A DNA stretch of 64,000 bases from Bin55 sp965205965 (GCA_965205965.1 CBDBHT010000008.1:124001-188000); one strand, 5' to 3'; positions 27,818-37,325 are shown, counted from the first letter of the stretch. Made by a program: numbers and translations. The notes: generated from the sequence alone by a model not told the origin.

Positions 27818-27968
27818 AGGAGAGATTCTCGTCAAGGAAGTTTATAGGGGCTGGAGTCATACCTACCCTACCTTCCTCTCTTCTGTTTTCCGGCAGTCTA
27901 CGTTTCCCGTTTTGCTTTAACAGCTCTCTTGGGACACTGGATTGGGAATACTTGTCATAAACTTGCAT

Positions 27969-28310
27969 CGCTAATCTCCTCTCGTATAAAATATAAAAGC
28001 CGATTTTTACCAAGCAGCTTCCGACCGATGGACTTGCTTGGCCGGTTCATTCCGTTCACTACACGTTTTTCGGGGTGGCATGGGTAGTTTTGCTTTCAAT
28101 TTTCAGTCGCAATGCGACCACAAGCTTCAGCCGACGGTTCTTCGAAGAGATCTCAGCCAGTACGGACAGACCGAAATCCGAATGCTGCACATAAAATACA
28201 TCCAGCCAACGAACAAATAAACATGTCCGATGATTGTAGACAGCTACCAATCTAATAACAAATATAATATTATGTAAAAAATATTGGTAATATTTACATA
28301 AATTATTAGT
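27969..28310. other. Pilin upstream region and diverged repeats
   Basis: The first part would carry the pilin promoter (TTGGTA and TTTATA on the minus strand are candidates). 28045-28120 resembles 51505-51600, and 28165-28232 resembles 58438-58508 (shared TCAGCCAGTACG and AACGAA[C/T]AAATA). These look like old mobile-element ends. No gene seen. Confidence 0.35.
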
Positions 28311-28520
28311 TAGTGTCTGCGGGAAACCCCCATTTTACGACGGGTTTAAGCCACGTGATGGTATCCGCCTCTCAGGTGATCATACTGATGTAGGAGATTT
28401 ACGGCGGATCATCCGCCCATCGGGGGCTCCGAAAGTGTGGATGATGTGCTCCTGCTTGATGTCGGGTCGTGCGGGGTCCGTCCCGAGGGGCGGGAAGGAT
28501 GGAGGTTGAGGACGGGGAGG
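28311..28520 (-). mobile_element. 3' end fragment of the ISNCY-like element
   Basis: Starts TGTCTGCGGGAAAC and matches the reverse complement of the right end of the element at 56352-58190 (shared GCCACGTGATGGTATCCG). It stops at CTAG (28521-28524), where IS630 sequence begins; the homologous sequence continues through that CTAG at 31832, so IS630 went into this site. Confidence 0.75.
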
Positions 28521-28523
28521 CTA

Positions 28524-29108
28524 GTAGTTTAACTGGTTTTAATTTTCGGGTATAGATGCTTCAGTTTGGTGCGCGCGTCGTCGACGCTGAGCTGCCAGTC
28601 GACCCCGGTCTGCTCGCGATTGCGCTCCTTGGCCCAGGCCGCCGTTTCCGACGTGACCAAAGCCCTGCTCTCGATCCGGCGATCCAGGCACTGGCGGTGC
28701 AACGCACTGAACTCCAGTTCCGCGACGTTCAGCCAGCTCCCGTGTTTCGGCGTGTGCACCAGGTGGATGCGGTCGTTCAGCCGACTGGCTTCGGCCGCCG
28801 GGAACGCGGCGTAGAACGAGTCACCGCTGTGGGTGTTCAAGTTGTCGCACACCAGCGTGATGCTTTCTGCATCCCGGTAACGCGGCAGATTCGCCAGTGC
28901 GCGCACTTGCTTCGCCCAATCCAACGTCGTGCGCCGTTTGGTGACAGCCGCTGTCCGCCAGCCGGACAGCGGCTCGCCGAACATCCACACCGTGCATTCT
29001 CCCCGGCGGAGGTAGTGGGCGTCGTACTTCTCCGGCGGCCCGGGGCGTACTGGCAACTTCTCGCGGACTTCCGCCACAAGCTGCTTGCTCATCTCGTCCA
29101 TGCACACC
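28524..29108 (-). pseudogene. IS630 transposase, C-terminal half (copy 4)
   Basis: Encodes VCMDEMSKQLVAEVREKLPV to the end of the IS630 transposase, including VCDNLNTHSGDSFYAAFP and HTPKHGSWLNVAELE. The N-terminal half is missing: IS256 copy 2 abuts at 29109 and nothing beyond that element continues the gene. Confidence 0.85.
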
Positions 29109-29142
29109 AGTTGTGTCATGAATTTTCTGCAATTTCCAGTGG

Positions 29143-29178
29143 GAGCGGAGACCCGCCCATATGGGCGGGTCTCCGCTC
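29143..29178. terminator. Perfect 36-bp palindrome of IS256 copy 2
   Basis: Arms GAGCGGAGACCCGCCCAT and its exact complement, centred at 29160/29161, between the transposase stop and the terminal repeat. Also at 41828-41863 and 54043-54078 in copies 3 and 4. Confidence 0.5.
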
Positions 29179-29199
29179 GGCGCGAAATTTTCGGGCGTT

Positions 29200-30420
29200 T
29201 CATGCCGCCTCCTGCCATGTCTCGGATTCCGGTTCGGATGCGCGAACCACGCCGATCCGGCCATATAGATAACGCTGCCCCGTCAGCCACCGCTCATGGG
29301 TCTCCGCCGCAAGTGCCAAGATCAGACGCAGACAGGACTCCGCGTTCGGGAAGATCCTGACGACACGCGTGCGCCGACGGAGCTCCTCGTTGTACCGCTC
29401 CAGCATGTTCGTGGACTTCATCCGCAGGCGATGTTCCCTAGGCAGCCGATACACCGTCAGCGTCTCCTCGACATGATCCTCGACCCATTCCACTAGCCTG
29501 CCAAACCCTTTCTCATCGCCCCAACGGGCTACCCAGGCACCCAGTGCCTCACGAGCCTCCCCGACATGCTCACAGCCCCACAACCGTTTCAAACCCTCCA
29601 GACACGCGGGATCAGCACTCCGGGACAGTTTGTCCCTGGCATTGCGCAGAAAATGGACGCAGCACCGTTGCCACAACGCGGTCGGCAACACTTTCGAGAT
29701 CGCATGCTTCAATCCCTCATGACGGTCCGAGACCACATACTCGACTCCCCGCAGGCCACGTTCCTTCAGATGCGAGAGGAATTCCGTCCACGACCCCTCG
29801 CTTTCCCGGTTCGCCACTTCCACCGCCAGCACCTGACGCCGACCCTCGCCGTCAATCCCGATGGCAATCTGCACCGCCCGGGAACGCACCGAGCCCTCCT
29901 CACGCACCTTCTCATACCGGGCATCCAGCAACACATACGGATACGCCTCCTCCAGCCGACGTTCCGCAAACGCCTTCAGGGACGCGTCCAGCTTCGACAC
30001 CATGGCCGAGATCGTCGCCGGCGAAAACTCGTGACCGCACAGACCCTCCGCCAGTCGGCTCACCCGACGCGTCGAGACCCCCTGCACATACATCTCCGAC
30101 AGCACCACCACCAGGGCCTTCTCCGAACGCTGATAGCGCTCGAACACCCGCGTGCTGAACTGGCCGCTGCGTTCCTGCGGAACTCTCAGTTCGATCTCGC
30201 CCACCTTCATCGTCAGATCGCGCCGGTAGTATCCGGAACGGTAGCCCTGACGCGTCCGCGTCCGCTCGCTCTTGCCCGCTCCCAGAAACTCCGTCATCTC
30301 ACTCTCCAGAACCTCGTTGAGCGTCTCCTGCACCAGCCGCCTCACAAACTCCTCATCGTCCGCCAGATGATGGCATGCCAACTTCTTCGTGGCATTGTGC
30401 GTATAATCTTTCCGAATCAT
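29200..30420 (-). CDS. IS256-family transposase
   Basis: A 406-residue Mutator-type transposase. ATG at 30420 follows GGAGCAAGAA. N-terminal DNA-binding part with FVRRLVQETLNEVLESEMTE and GYRSGYYRRDLTMKVGEIEL; catalytic blocks YVLLDARYEKVRE (first Asp), VVSDRHEGLKHAISK (second Asp), RCCVHFLRNARDKL, and the Glu region TNMLERYNEELRRRTRVVRI. No frameshift or internal stop, unlike copies 1, 3 and 4. Confidence 0.92.
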   Translation of the reverse strand: MIRKDYTHNATKKLACHHLADDEEFVRRLVQETLNEVLESEMTEFLGAGKSERTRTRQGYRSGYYRRDLTMKVGEIELRVPQERSGQFSTRVFERYQRSEKALVVVLSEMYVQGVSTRRVSRLAEGLCGHEFSPATISAMVSKLDASLKAFAERRLEEAYPYVLLDARYEKVREEGSVRSRAVQIAIGIDGEGRRQVLAVEVANRESEGSWTEFLSHLKERGLRGVEYVVSDRHEGLKHAISKVLPTALWQRCCVHFLRNARDKLSRSADPACLEGLKRLWGCEHVGEAREALGAWVARWGDEKGFGRLVEWVEDHVEETLTVYRLPREHRLRMKSTNMLERYNEELRRRTRVVRIFPNAESCLRLILALAAETHERWLTGQRYLYGRIGVVRASEPESETWQEAA

Positions 30421-30579
30421 TTCTTGCTCCTTTTCGATAAATTGTGTAATGAATGATTCGCGCCTGGACGCGGTTCCGCGTCCAGGCAGCTCCACATTCC
30501 CGATGAAACATCAGATTCTAACCATTCGTCTGTCGTTACAGTCCGTTTTTCGTTTTTGCAGACAAATTTATACACAACC

Positions 30580-31224
30580 TGCTGAGTATCGACTAGCCGC
30601 CGACATAGCCGTCGATTCGGTAACGGGCAGATACGCCAGCAATACTCTTGATCTGTAAGAATCGAGCGTACTGCTGAAGCGGTGCCGCTAATTCGATCTT
30701 GGGGATTAGCGGCATTGCGAAAAAGCCCCAGCTTATGCGTCTGGGATTGCTGATAGCCAGAGGATTTCATCAGGCGGTTTATTTTTGGGGTATCTGATCC
30801 AGGGTCGACTGGATGCGTTTGCTATAGGTTCGTGACCAGTAATTTCCAGTGAGCAAACGTCTGGATACTGGCAGTGTGTTCAAAAGATGGGTGAGCATTA
30901 CTTTGATTTAACTAAATCTTTTCACTCCAGTTTGATGATGTGCCCCAATTTATACAGCCCGGAAAATGACAAAAGTTCGCGAAAAACATGGGACGAAAAC
31001 AACCGAAAGTCCTATTAAAACCAGCAGTTCACAACTCGCTGGAAATTACTGGCGGCGATCTGACGGGGTGTCCGATATCGGCTTAAATCATTGAATGATA
31101 TCGAATAAGACGACTCCAAACTGGGCAACGGGTGGAGCGAGTGCCAAATTGTGTCGGAAAGAGATGGATGCTCGGTAGGTCTAGAAGCAAGGCTTCAGCT
31201 ATCGTAATATTACAATCAACAAGT
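30580..31224. other. No intact gene; repeated mobile-element pieces
   Basis: 30905-31047 is a diverged copy of 51783-51930 (shared ATACAGCCCGGAAAATGACA) and would encode the start of a transposase (MTKVREKHGTKTTESP). 31078-31110 shares about 35 bp with 39670-39705 (GATATCGGCTTAAAT). 30580-30900 has no recognisable coding. Confidence 0.45.
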
Positions 31225-31542
31225 TCAAAGGCAATCGGAAGGCTTAGGTAAACCACCAATCTTAGCCACCAATCGGTTGGGTTTGTCAGGGAAGAGCACT
31301 GCTAATCCAAGACTGGAGCCCAATCTCTCTCCGGCTTTGTCTCGAACCAGTTTAACTAGTGGTCGCATCACCGGACTCACCCCCGTTTTCTCGTAGAACT
31401 CCCGTGCAATATTTATAACTAACCAATGATCTTCAGATAGCTTCAATCCTTCACGCGCGGCAATCGACATTGCGACTTCGGTTGACCAATCTTCCATATT
31501 TATGAGAAACCCCTCTTCGTCATAGCGAACTTCCCGTATCAT
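31225..31542 (-). CDS. tusE: TusE/DsrC-family sulfur carrier
   Basis: About 105 residues: YDEEGFLINMEDWSTEVAMS, LSEDHWLVINIAREFYEKTG, and the C-terminal tail KIGGLPKPSDCL with the sulfur-carrying cysteine second from the end. DsrC proteins of dissimilatory sulfur metabolism have a further cysteine about ten residues earlier; here that position is not Cys, so the TusE role in tRNA 2-thiouridine synthesis is more likely. TusE takes persulfide from TusD and hands it to MnmA. ATG at 31542 is preferred; a TTG at 31593 is also in frame. tusB and tusD lie on the same strand 1.3-2.2 kb upstream, separated by a dead IS. Confidence 0.8.
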   Translation of the reverse strand: MIREVRYDEEGFLINMEDWSTEVAMSIAAREGLKLSEDHWLVINIAREFYEKTGVSPVMRPLVKLVRDKAGERLGSSLGLAVLFPDKPNRLVAKIGGLPKPSDCL

Positions 31543-31667
31543 GAGCTTAAAATTGTAAGTGTTCTCCAGAAGGTCCCCATATAAATGAAGCAAGATAAAA
31601 CAGTCATCCGCGGCGTAAGGCTATTCCGTTTCTACAAAAACATGATGGGATCTTTAGTATAATTAGT

Positions 31668-32382
31668 GTCTGTGGGGAGCCCTATTTTATGACGGGCTTA
31701 AGCCACGTGATGGTATCCGGCTCCCATGGTTCAGCAAGTACGGAGGATACTCTCCCGCTCTTTCGGGGCGGCGTACGGGGTCCGTCCCGAGTGGCAGACA
31801 TGACGGGTATTGGAGGACGGCTAGGTTGCTAGACGATAGGGTGGTGCGTGTGAGCGATGCTTGCGCCATCCGTTGCCGCAACAAGCGTCCGAGTCGATGC
31901 AGGTTGACCGCGACCGATTGAGATGCCGACAGTGCGTTCGAACCCCGCCCGGTCATGCGTGCGCACCCGGTCCAGGCCATAGCATTCCAACGCCTGAATC
32001 GCCGATTCCACGCCCGGATGCCGTTGTCGTCGCGCCACGAACGAGGCCTCACCCTCCCAGCAGTCTGCGCCATAGAAACGTAGGAACGCTCTTTAGTAGG
32101 AAAGATAATCTAGAATACGTATTAATAGAGTATAAGATTTCAGTTCTGAGTTGTTTAAAAACTATCCATCCTAAAAAATGCATTCCAATTTCTCTACGAC
32201 GCAGACTGCCGGACACTCGCTAGCGAAGATTCGTTCCGAATCCCCTGAAACCCTCAAAACAACCCATTTCAACGCCTCCAACGGTAATCTTCACCCGAAG
32301 CATTTTAGCTCAAAATACCCTCCCATGCCACAATCATCAACGCTTTGTCATAGAATCGGAATGGGTTTCTCACAGATACCAA
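31668..32382 (-). mobile_element. Internally deleted ISNCY-like element
   Basis: 31668-32075 matches the 3' end of the element at 56352-58190 (encoding RARRQRHPGVESAIQALECY and the tail), and 32236-32382 matches its left end in reverse (TTTTAGCTCAAAATACCCTCCC). The middle is lost. Both ends are eroded. It separates tusE from tusB. Confidence 0.7.
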
Positions 32383-32849
32383 TTAATAAATATATTCAAT
32401 TACTTGATTGTCTTTCTTAATCTACTTTCAAAGTTATTGGGCTCAGTGTGGTTGATATTCTCACATTAATCAGTTGCAATCTCTCTGGTCTTTGTTTGGA
32501 TTGTCGAGTTAAATTACTCAATTCAATCTGATCTTCCTGTCTTAGTTGATTATCCATCTAGGACTTTCATTTTCCTCCCGTAGGTCTGCCAATGTCAAAT
32601 TGTTGCCATAACTTCGTCGCGAGCTTTGAGTGACATGAGAGACATGTTGCCAGCTATTTTCTTGTCGATTATTCATTCTTACTGTACGTTGTTCTTCCAA
32701 GAGCATCTGTAGTTATTTTGAAATATAGCCTCATTAATAAGACTGTTTGCATTCACATGGAAACCTCTGCCTTTAGTTAAATGGAGAGGGCAGCCGCGAT
32801 GGAATGAATCGTATTTATGTCCTATTTTCCGGCACGGCTCCAAAAGCGA
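32383..32849. other. AT-rich stretch, no confident gene
   Basis: A possible 44-codon minus-strand frame runs from ATG at 32676 to 32542 (MNNRQENSWQHVSHVTQSSR, ending ESPRWIIN). It has no clear ribosome site and I recognise no family. The rest is non-coding as far as I can see. Confidence 0.3.
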
Positions 32850-33116
32850 TCAAATCCATGTTATAGAGTTTGAATGTGCAACAACTAATCTAACGAACTG
32901 GTTAATATCAATCTCATTTACTCCCTCAGGCAAGACCACAGCTCTTGCCAACACATCATCTTTTAGCGCGTAGACATTCGTGCATTTTATTCTCGTAGCA
33001 GTATAAACTCCGTCGCTTACGAAAAGAACATCATCATCATCACATATATACGGTGTGCATGTTTCCAACGTATGATGATTGCTAATGATATGAAGCATTA
33101 ATCGTTTTTTACTCAT
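32850..33116 (-). CDS. tusB: TusB/DsrH-family sulfur relay protein
   Basis: 88 residues. The start RLMLHIISNHHTLETC and the block VLFVSDGVYTATR fit TusB/DsrH, the smallest subunit of the TusBCD complex that passes persulfide from IscS/TusA to TusE for tRNA thiolation (or of DsrEFH in sulfur oxidisers). It lies downstream of tusD on the same strand; between them, where tusC is expected, only a degraded frame is seen. Confidence 0.7.
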   Translation of the reverse strand: MSKKRLMLHIISNHHTLETCTPYICDDDDVLFVSDGVYTATRIKCTNVYALKDDVLARAVVLPEGVNEIDINQFVRLVVAHSNSITWI

Positions 33117-33189
33117 TCATATAGTTAGGAATATCCGTTGCTGACAATCTCCACCTATTAAGTATTCTTATAAAGAAAGTATTATATTT

Positions 33190-33342
33190 TTAATATTTTG
33201 AATAGAGAGCCAACGAGTTACCAAACAATTGACGTACATCATCCAAGGAAAAACTGTACCTCTCTGTTTAAATATACCACTTACGAACATTGCACCACGC
33301 CGTGTCGTCCACAAGTTGGTCAGATGGGCTGATGTACGACAT
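33190..33342 (-). pseudogene. Possible tusC/dsrF remnant
   Basis: An AGAGGAG ribosome site and ATG (33342) sit right where tusC should begin. The frame reads MSYISPSDQLVDDTAWCNVR, hits TAA, then continues in frame with YSFSLDDVRQLFGN to a second stop. The end vaguely resembles a TusC C-terminus. At 50 codons it is far below the 115-120 of TusC. The identification rests mainly on position. Confidence 0.3.
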
Positions 33343-33360
33343 GAAGAATGCTCCTCTTGG

Positions 33361-33717
33361 CTAAAAAGTAACTATTCGGTCGCAATCTTCAGCAGCCTCT
33401 ACTAATTGTCCGAGTCCGGCGATCTCAAATCCATCAGCAAGGTTTATATCTTGACGAATGCCGCGACGTTCGGCTGCTGCAACACAGACCACAAGCTTCG
33501 TAGGATACTTTGCAATGAAATCGGCCCAATCTCTTTGAATGCTCCTTTCGTCTTGCGGTAGTCTAATGTGTTGATTGCCGATATATGCAGCATCTTTGTA
33601 GAAAAACACCGTTCCGACGTTGTGACCTGCATTCCACGCGGCATTTGCAAACCTTAGTGCGAGGCCACAAGAATCGGTGGTACCTAGGGCACCTTGAACG
33701 AGAAGGTTAATTCGCAT
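33361..33717 (-). CDS. tusD: TusD/DsrE-family sulfurtransferase subunit
   Basis: 118 residues. N-terminus MRINLLVQGALGTTDS, central TVFFYKDAAYIGN and the active-site stretch VVCVAAAERRGI, with the catalytic cysteine at position 78 as in E. coli TusD. It accepts persulfide sulfur and transfers it to TusE. It is the first gene of a minus-strand set tusD-(tusC remnant)-tusB-...-tusE. A role in sulfur oxidation as DsrE cannot be excluded. Confidence 0.8.
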   Translation of the reverse strand: MRINLLVQGALGTTDSCGLALRFANAAWNAGHNVGTVFFYKDAAYIGNQHIRLPQDERSIQRDWADFIAKYPTKLVVCVAAAERRGIRQDINLADGFEIAGLGQLVEAAEDCDRIVTF

Positions 33718-34546
33718 TTCTATTCATAGATTGGTGTATTAGATAGAAAGGACTATATACGAGAGTCACATTTTCCTTGACTGGGTACCCCTTTCATTTT
33801 ACACTAAAGTCACAATTTGAAAGAGTTATGGCATGTAAAGGTCCAGGAAAGAGCCATCGCCAAAACACTAGTAGGATAGCAATTCTAATAATACGTGTTT
33901 ATAATAGTGGACTGGAAGGGGTTCTGGGATCAGGAGGATCAGATGCCGAAGAAATACATGGTGGAGTTAGCTCAGGATGAGCGGGATGAGTTGGAAGCGG
34001 TGCTGAAGTCAAGCACGCGTCGTGCGGTGTCGGCGACGAAGCTGCAGCGTGCACGGATTCTGCTGGCCGTGGATCAGGGGGGCACTGCCCCGGCACTGAC
34101 GGACATGCAGGTGGTGGATGCGCTGGGGGTGACGGAGCGGACCTGCCAGCACGTGCGTCGGCGGGCAGTGGAGCAGGGTCCGATGAAGGCTCTGGAGCGC
34201 AGGCCTCGGCCGTTGCCTCCGGTGTCGAAGAAGCTGGACGGGGAGAAGGAAGCGCGTCTGGTTCAGGTGGCCTGTTCGGTTCCACCGGAAGGCCGCGTTC
34301 GGTGGACCGTGAAGCTGCTGGCGGAAGAGCTGGTGCGACTTAAAGTGGTTGAAACGATTTGCGGGGAGACCGTGCGGAAGGCGTTAAAGAAACGAATTGA
34401 AACCATGGCGGCGGGAAATGTGGTGCATTCCGAAGAAGCAAAGCCATCATTTCGTGGCCGGCATGGAGCGGGTGCTCAAGGTATACCGGCGGCCGTACGA
34501 CCCGCGGCATCCGGTGGTGTGCATGGACGAGATGAGCAAGCAGCTA

Positions 34547-35779
34547 GTAGGCTACCAGTTCTAATAATACGTGTTTATAATAGTAGATTGGAAGGGGTTC
34601 TGGGATCAGGAGGATTCGATGCCGAAGAAATACATGGTGGAGTTAGCTCAGGATGAGCGGGATGAGTTGGAAGCGGTGCTGAAGTCGAGCACGCGTCGTG
34701 CGGTGTCGGCGACGAAGCTGCAGCGTGCACGGATTCTGCTGGCCGTGGATCAGGGGGGTGCTGGCCCGGCACTGACGGACATGCAGGTGGTGGATGCGCT
34801 TGGGGGTGACGGAGCGGACCTGCCAGCACGTGCGTCGGCGGGCGGTGGAGCAGGGTCCGATGAAGGCTCTGGAGCGTAGGCCTCGGCCGTTGCCTCCGGT
34901 GCCGAAGAAGCTGGACGGGGAGAAGGAAGCGCGTCTGGTTCAGGTGGCCTGTTCGGTTCCACCGGAAGGCCGCGTTCGGTGGACCGTTAAGTTGCTGGCG
35001 GAAGAGCTGGTGCGGCTTGAAGTGGTCGAATCGATTTGCGGGGAGACCGTGCGGCAGGCGTTAAAAAAAAACGAATTAAAACCGTGGCGGCGAGAAATGT
35101 GGTGCATTCCGAAGCAGCAAAGCCACCATTTCGTGGCCGGCATGGAGCGGGTGCTCAAGGTATACCGGCGGCCCTACGACTCGCGGCATCCGGTGGTGTG
35201 CATGGACGAGATGAGCAAGCAGCTAGTGTTGGAAGTCCGCGAGAAATTACCGGTACGCCCCGGGCCGCCGGAGAAGTACGACGCCCACTACCTCCGCCGG
35301 GGAGAATGCACGGTGTGGATGTTTGGCGAGCCGCTGTCCGGCTGGCGGACAGTGGCTGTCACCAAACGGCGCACGACGTTGGATTGGGCGAAGCAAGTGC
35401 GCGCACTGGCGAATCTGCCGCGTTACCGGGATGCGGAAAGCATCACGCTGGTGTGCGACAACTTGAACACCCACAGCGGTGACTCGTTCTACGCCGCGTT
35501 CCCGGCGGCCGAAGCCAGTCGGTTGAACGACTGCATCCACTTGGTGCACACGCCGAAACACGGGAGCTGGCTGAACGTTGCGGAACTGGAGTTCAGTGCG
35601 TTGCACCGCCAGTGCCTGGATCGCCGGATCGAGAGCAGGGCTTTGGTCACGTCGGAAACGGCGGCCTGGGCCAAGGAGCGCAATCGCGAACAGACCGGGG
35701 TCGACTGGCAGCTCAGCGTCGACGACGCGCGCACCAAACTGAAGCATCCATACCCGAAAATTAAAACCAGTTAAACTAC
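34547..35779 (+). mobile_element. IS630-family element, copy 2, nested in copy 1
   Basis: Lies between two CTAG sites (34544-34547 and 35779-35782) whose TA is duplicated, inside copy 1 at the codons for SKQLV. Terminal bases GTAGGCTACCAG and the complement of GTAGTTTAACTGG. Insertion at TA of 5'-CTAG-3' is the published habit of IS630. Confidence 0.9.
34619..35774 (+). pseudogene. IS630 transposase copy 2, one frameshift
   Basis: ATG at 34619 after AGGAGG. One extra base near 34800 (GCTTGGGGGTG versus GCTGGGGGTG in copy 1) shifts the frame; the rest (34794-35774) is open to the end. A run of nine A near 35065 encodes ALKKNELK. Catalytic blocks: VVCMDEMSKQLV (first Asp), VCDNLNTHSG (second Asp), HGSWLNVAELEFSAL (Glu). 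If copies 1 and 2 were combined, a full transposase could be read. Confidence 0.85.
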
Positions 35780-36911
35780 TAGTGTCGGAAGTCCGCGAGA
35801 AGTTACCGGTACGCCCCGGGTCGCCGGAGAAGTACGACGCCCACTGTCTCCGCCGGGGAGAATGCACGGTGTGGATGTTCGGCGAGCCGCTATCCGGCTG
35901 GCGGACGGTGGCTGTCACCAAACGGCGTACGACGTTGGATTGGGCGCAGCAAGTGCGCACGCTGGCGAATCTGCCGCGTTACCGGGATACGGAAACCATC
36001 ACGCTGGTGTGCGACAACTTGAACACCCACAGCGGTGACTCGTTCTACGCCGCGTTCCCGGCGGCCGAAGCCAGTCGGTTGAACGACCGCATCCACTTGG
36101 TGCACACGCCGAAACACGGGAGCTGGCTGAACGTTGCGGAACTGGAGTTCAGTGCGTTGCACCGCCAGTGCCTGGATCGCCGGGTCGAGAGCAGGGCTTT
36201 GGTCACGTCGGAAACGGCGGCCTGGGCCAAGGAGCGCAATCGCGAACAGACCGGGGTCGACTGGCAGCTCAGCGTCGACGACGCGCGCATCAAACTGAAG
36301 CATCTATACCCGAAAATTAAAACTAGTTAGATTACTAGCCCTTATTTCTCATAATGGATGGCTTGGGTGCGATGTATGTGCTTGTAAGTTGTTGATGCAA
36401 CGAAGTGGGTTGGGCTTTGCCGGGGGGAAGGGGATGGTAGCGGGGTGCGTTCGGACGGATGGGTGCGTTGGATGGCGAAAGGGGTGCGTTCGGGTCGGAC
36501 GGAAGCGGGGACGCGTTCGGTGCTGAGTGCGATGCTGGCGGAAGCGGTGCGGACTTGTAGCATGCGCCTGGGCCCGTTTTGCGGACCGCCACGACCGGCG
36601 TGCAAAGCGGCGCATCCCGTGCAAGATGCTGTTGTCGACTGGATGATGAGCCATGCGGGTGAGCATGCGGCGGACGTCCCTATCGTACGCCCCTGGGTTC
36701 TGGTCTTGACGAGGCCCGAACGGTCCCCGACTGGTCGGGAGGTTTCGCCCCCGGTGGCTGCCATGGCATGCGGATGAACACGGAAAGGGATCCCGGTCTT
36801 TGAGGATGTCGTGTAACCGGTTGATATACGGAAACATATCCGTTTTTTTGGGGGTTCTTCAAAAAAACACTTGCGTTTTGGCATGGGTTATGGCAATCTA
36901 CGCTTGGTTAG

Positions 36912-37325
36912 ATGGTCTCTGGTGCCAACGTGATGGATTTCCGAATCGAGAACTTGAAGTCGACCACCTTGGGTGGCACGCGACTGCCCCGTCGTTGGAT
37001 GGTGGACCTTCAGAAGACGGTGGCACGGTTTTCGGCACTGAGCCGCCATGAGTTGGCGTCCACCCTGTGTAGTCATCTGGGCTGGTTCCCGCCGAAGGGT
37101 CGGGATCGATTGGGGTCCTGCATGTCGCCGGCAGCCGTCTTGGCCCCGGAGGATGCTTGGGTCCGGCTCTGGCAGCGGCGGCGGCGCGTGCTGAACACGC
37201 TGGTGGTCGTACTGTGCATGTTCCGGTTGGTGTTCTGGAAGGGGCGTCCGGGATATGCGGCCACGCTGGCCGAACGGTGGGCGCAACGCGGCCGATGGGG
37301 CCGGATGGAGGAGGGTACGGGATGA
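36912..37325 (+). CDS. 137-residue open frame in composite copy A
   Basis: Same frame as at 3753-4166, with a DUF4338/IS4-like N-terminal segment (MDFRIENLKSTTLGGTRLPR, LSRHELASTLCSHLGW). It ends four bases into the transposase start (ATGA-type overlap), which would allow coupled translation. Whether a protein is made is unknown. Confidence 0.35.
   Translation: MVSGANVMDFRIENLKSTTLGGTRLPRRWMVDLQKTVARFSALSRHELASTLCSHLGWFPPKGRDRLGSCMSPAAVLAPEDAWVRLWQRRRRVLNTLVVVLCMFRLVFWKGRPGYAATLAERWAQRGRWGRMEEGTG

Larger units (their letters stand above)
27212..27968 (-). pseudogene. Type IVb pilin-like gene, frame broken at two homopolymers (possibly phase-variable)
   Basis: An ATG at 27968 follows GAGGAGA by a good distance. 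The frame runs about 50 residues (MQVYDKYSQS...NFLDENLSS) into a run of 16 C on the coding strand and then meets a stop. One more base (17, or 14) would open it into the prepilin signature HTNG/YSIAEILLVFGIIAGV, with Glu five residues after the cut as in type IV pilins, then a pilin body with LTNTFGGTVYITP and VPSVNVCLKIL. A second run, 22 G, comes before the end: as read the protein stops at AMWPI; with 20 or 23 G it continues with NVAYLIPPGKTITGF and SGCYRLGSG, giving the second cysteine for the C-terminal disulfide. So both tracts are one base from the productive frame. Slipped-strand switching, decay or sequencing error are all possible. Confidence 0.65.
29109..30579 (-). mobile_element. 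IS256-family element, copy 2 (intact transposase)
   Basis: Ends AGTTGTGTCATG and the complement of GGTTGTGTATAAA. Flanks TGCACACC and TGCTGAGT differ, so no target duplication. This is the only one of four IS256 copies with an undamaged gene and could supply transposase to the others. The 36-bp palindrome is at 29143-29178. Confidence 0.9.
33943..36330 (+). pseudogene. IS630 transposase copy 1, frameshifted and split
   Basis: ATG at 33943 after AGGAGG. N-terminal HTH part (MPKKYMVELAQDERDELEAV, LGVTERTCQHVRRRAVEQG). Near 34387 it loses the frame compared with copy 2 (GAAACGAATT instead of a longer A-run). Interrupted at 34544 by copy 2; the C-terminal part resumes at 35782 and carries VCDNLNTHSGDSF and HTPKHGSWLNVAELE. 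Confidence 0.85.
33871..36335 (+). mobile_element. IS630-family element, copy 1, with copy 2 nested inside
   Basis: Inserted at CTAG (TA at 33869-33870; TA at 36336-36337). It is split at its own internal CTAG: positions 33871-34544 and 35782-36335 join to a complete element once copy 2 is removed. Its right-hand CTAG was later used by composite copy A. Confidence 0.85.

Noticed and set aside
31225..31593. DsrC of the reverse dissimilatory sulfite reductase pathway
   Set aside because: Only the penultimate C-terminal cysteine is present; the second conserved cysteine about ten residues upstream is missing, which favours TusE.
36342..36884. Long proline/arginine-rich minus-strand frames in the left arm of the composite (also at 1495-2040 and 18136-18642)
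   Set aside because: They arise from GC-rich sequence read antisense to a degenerate transposase copy; no ribosome site, no recognisable domain, and the frame is not equally kept in the copies.
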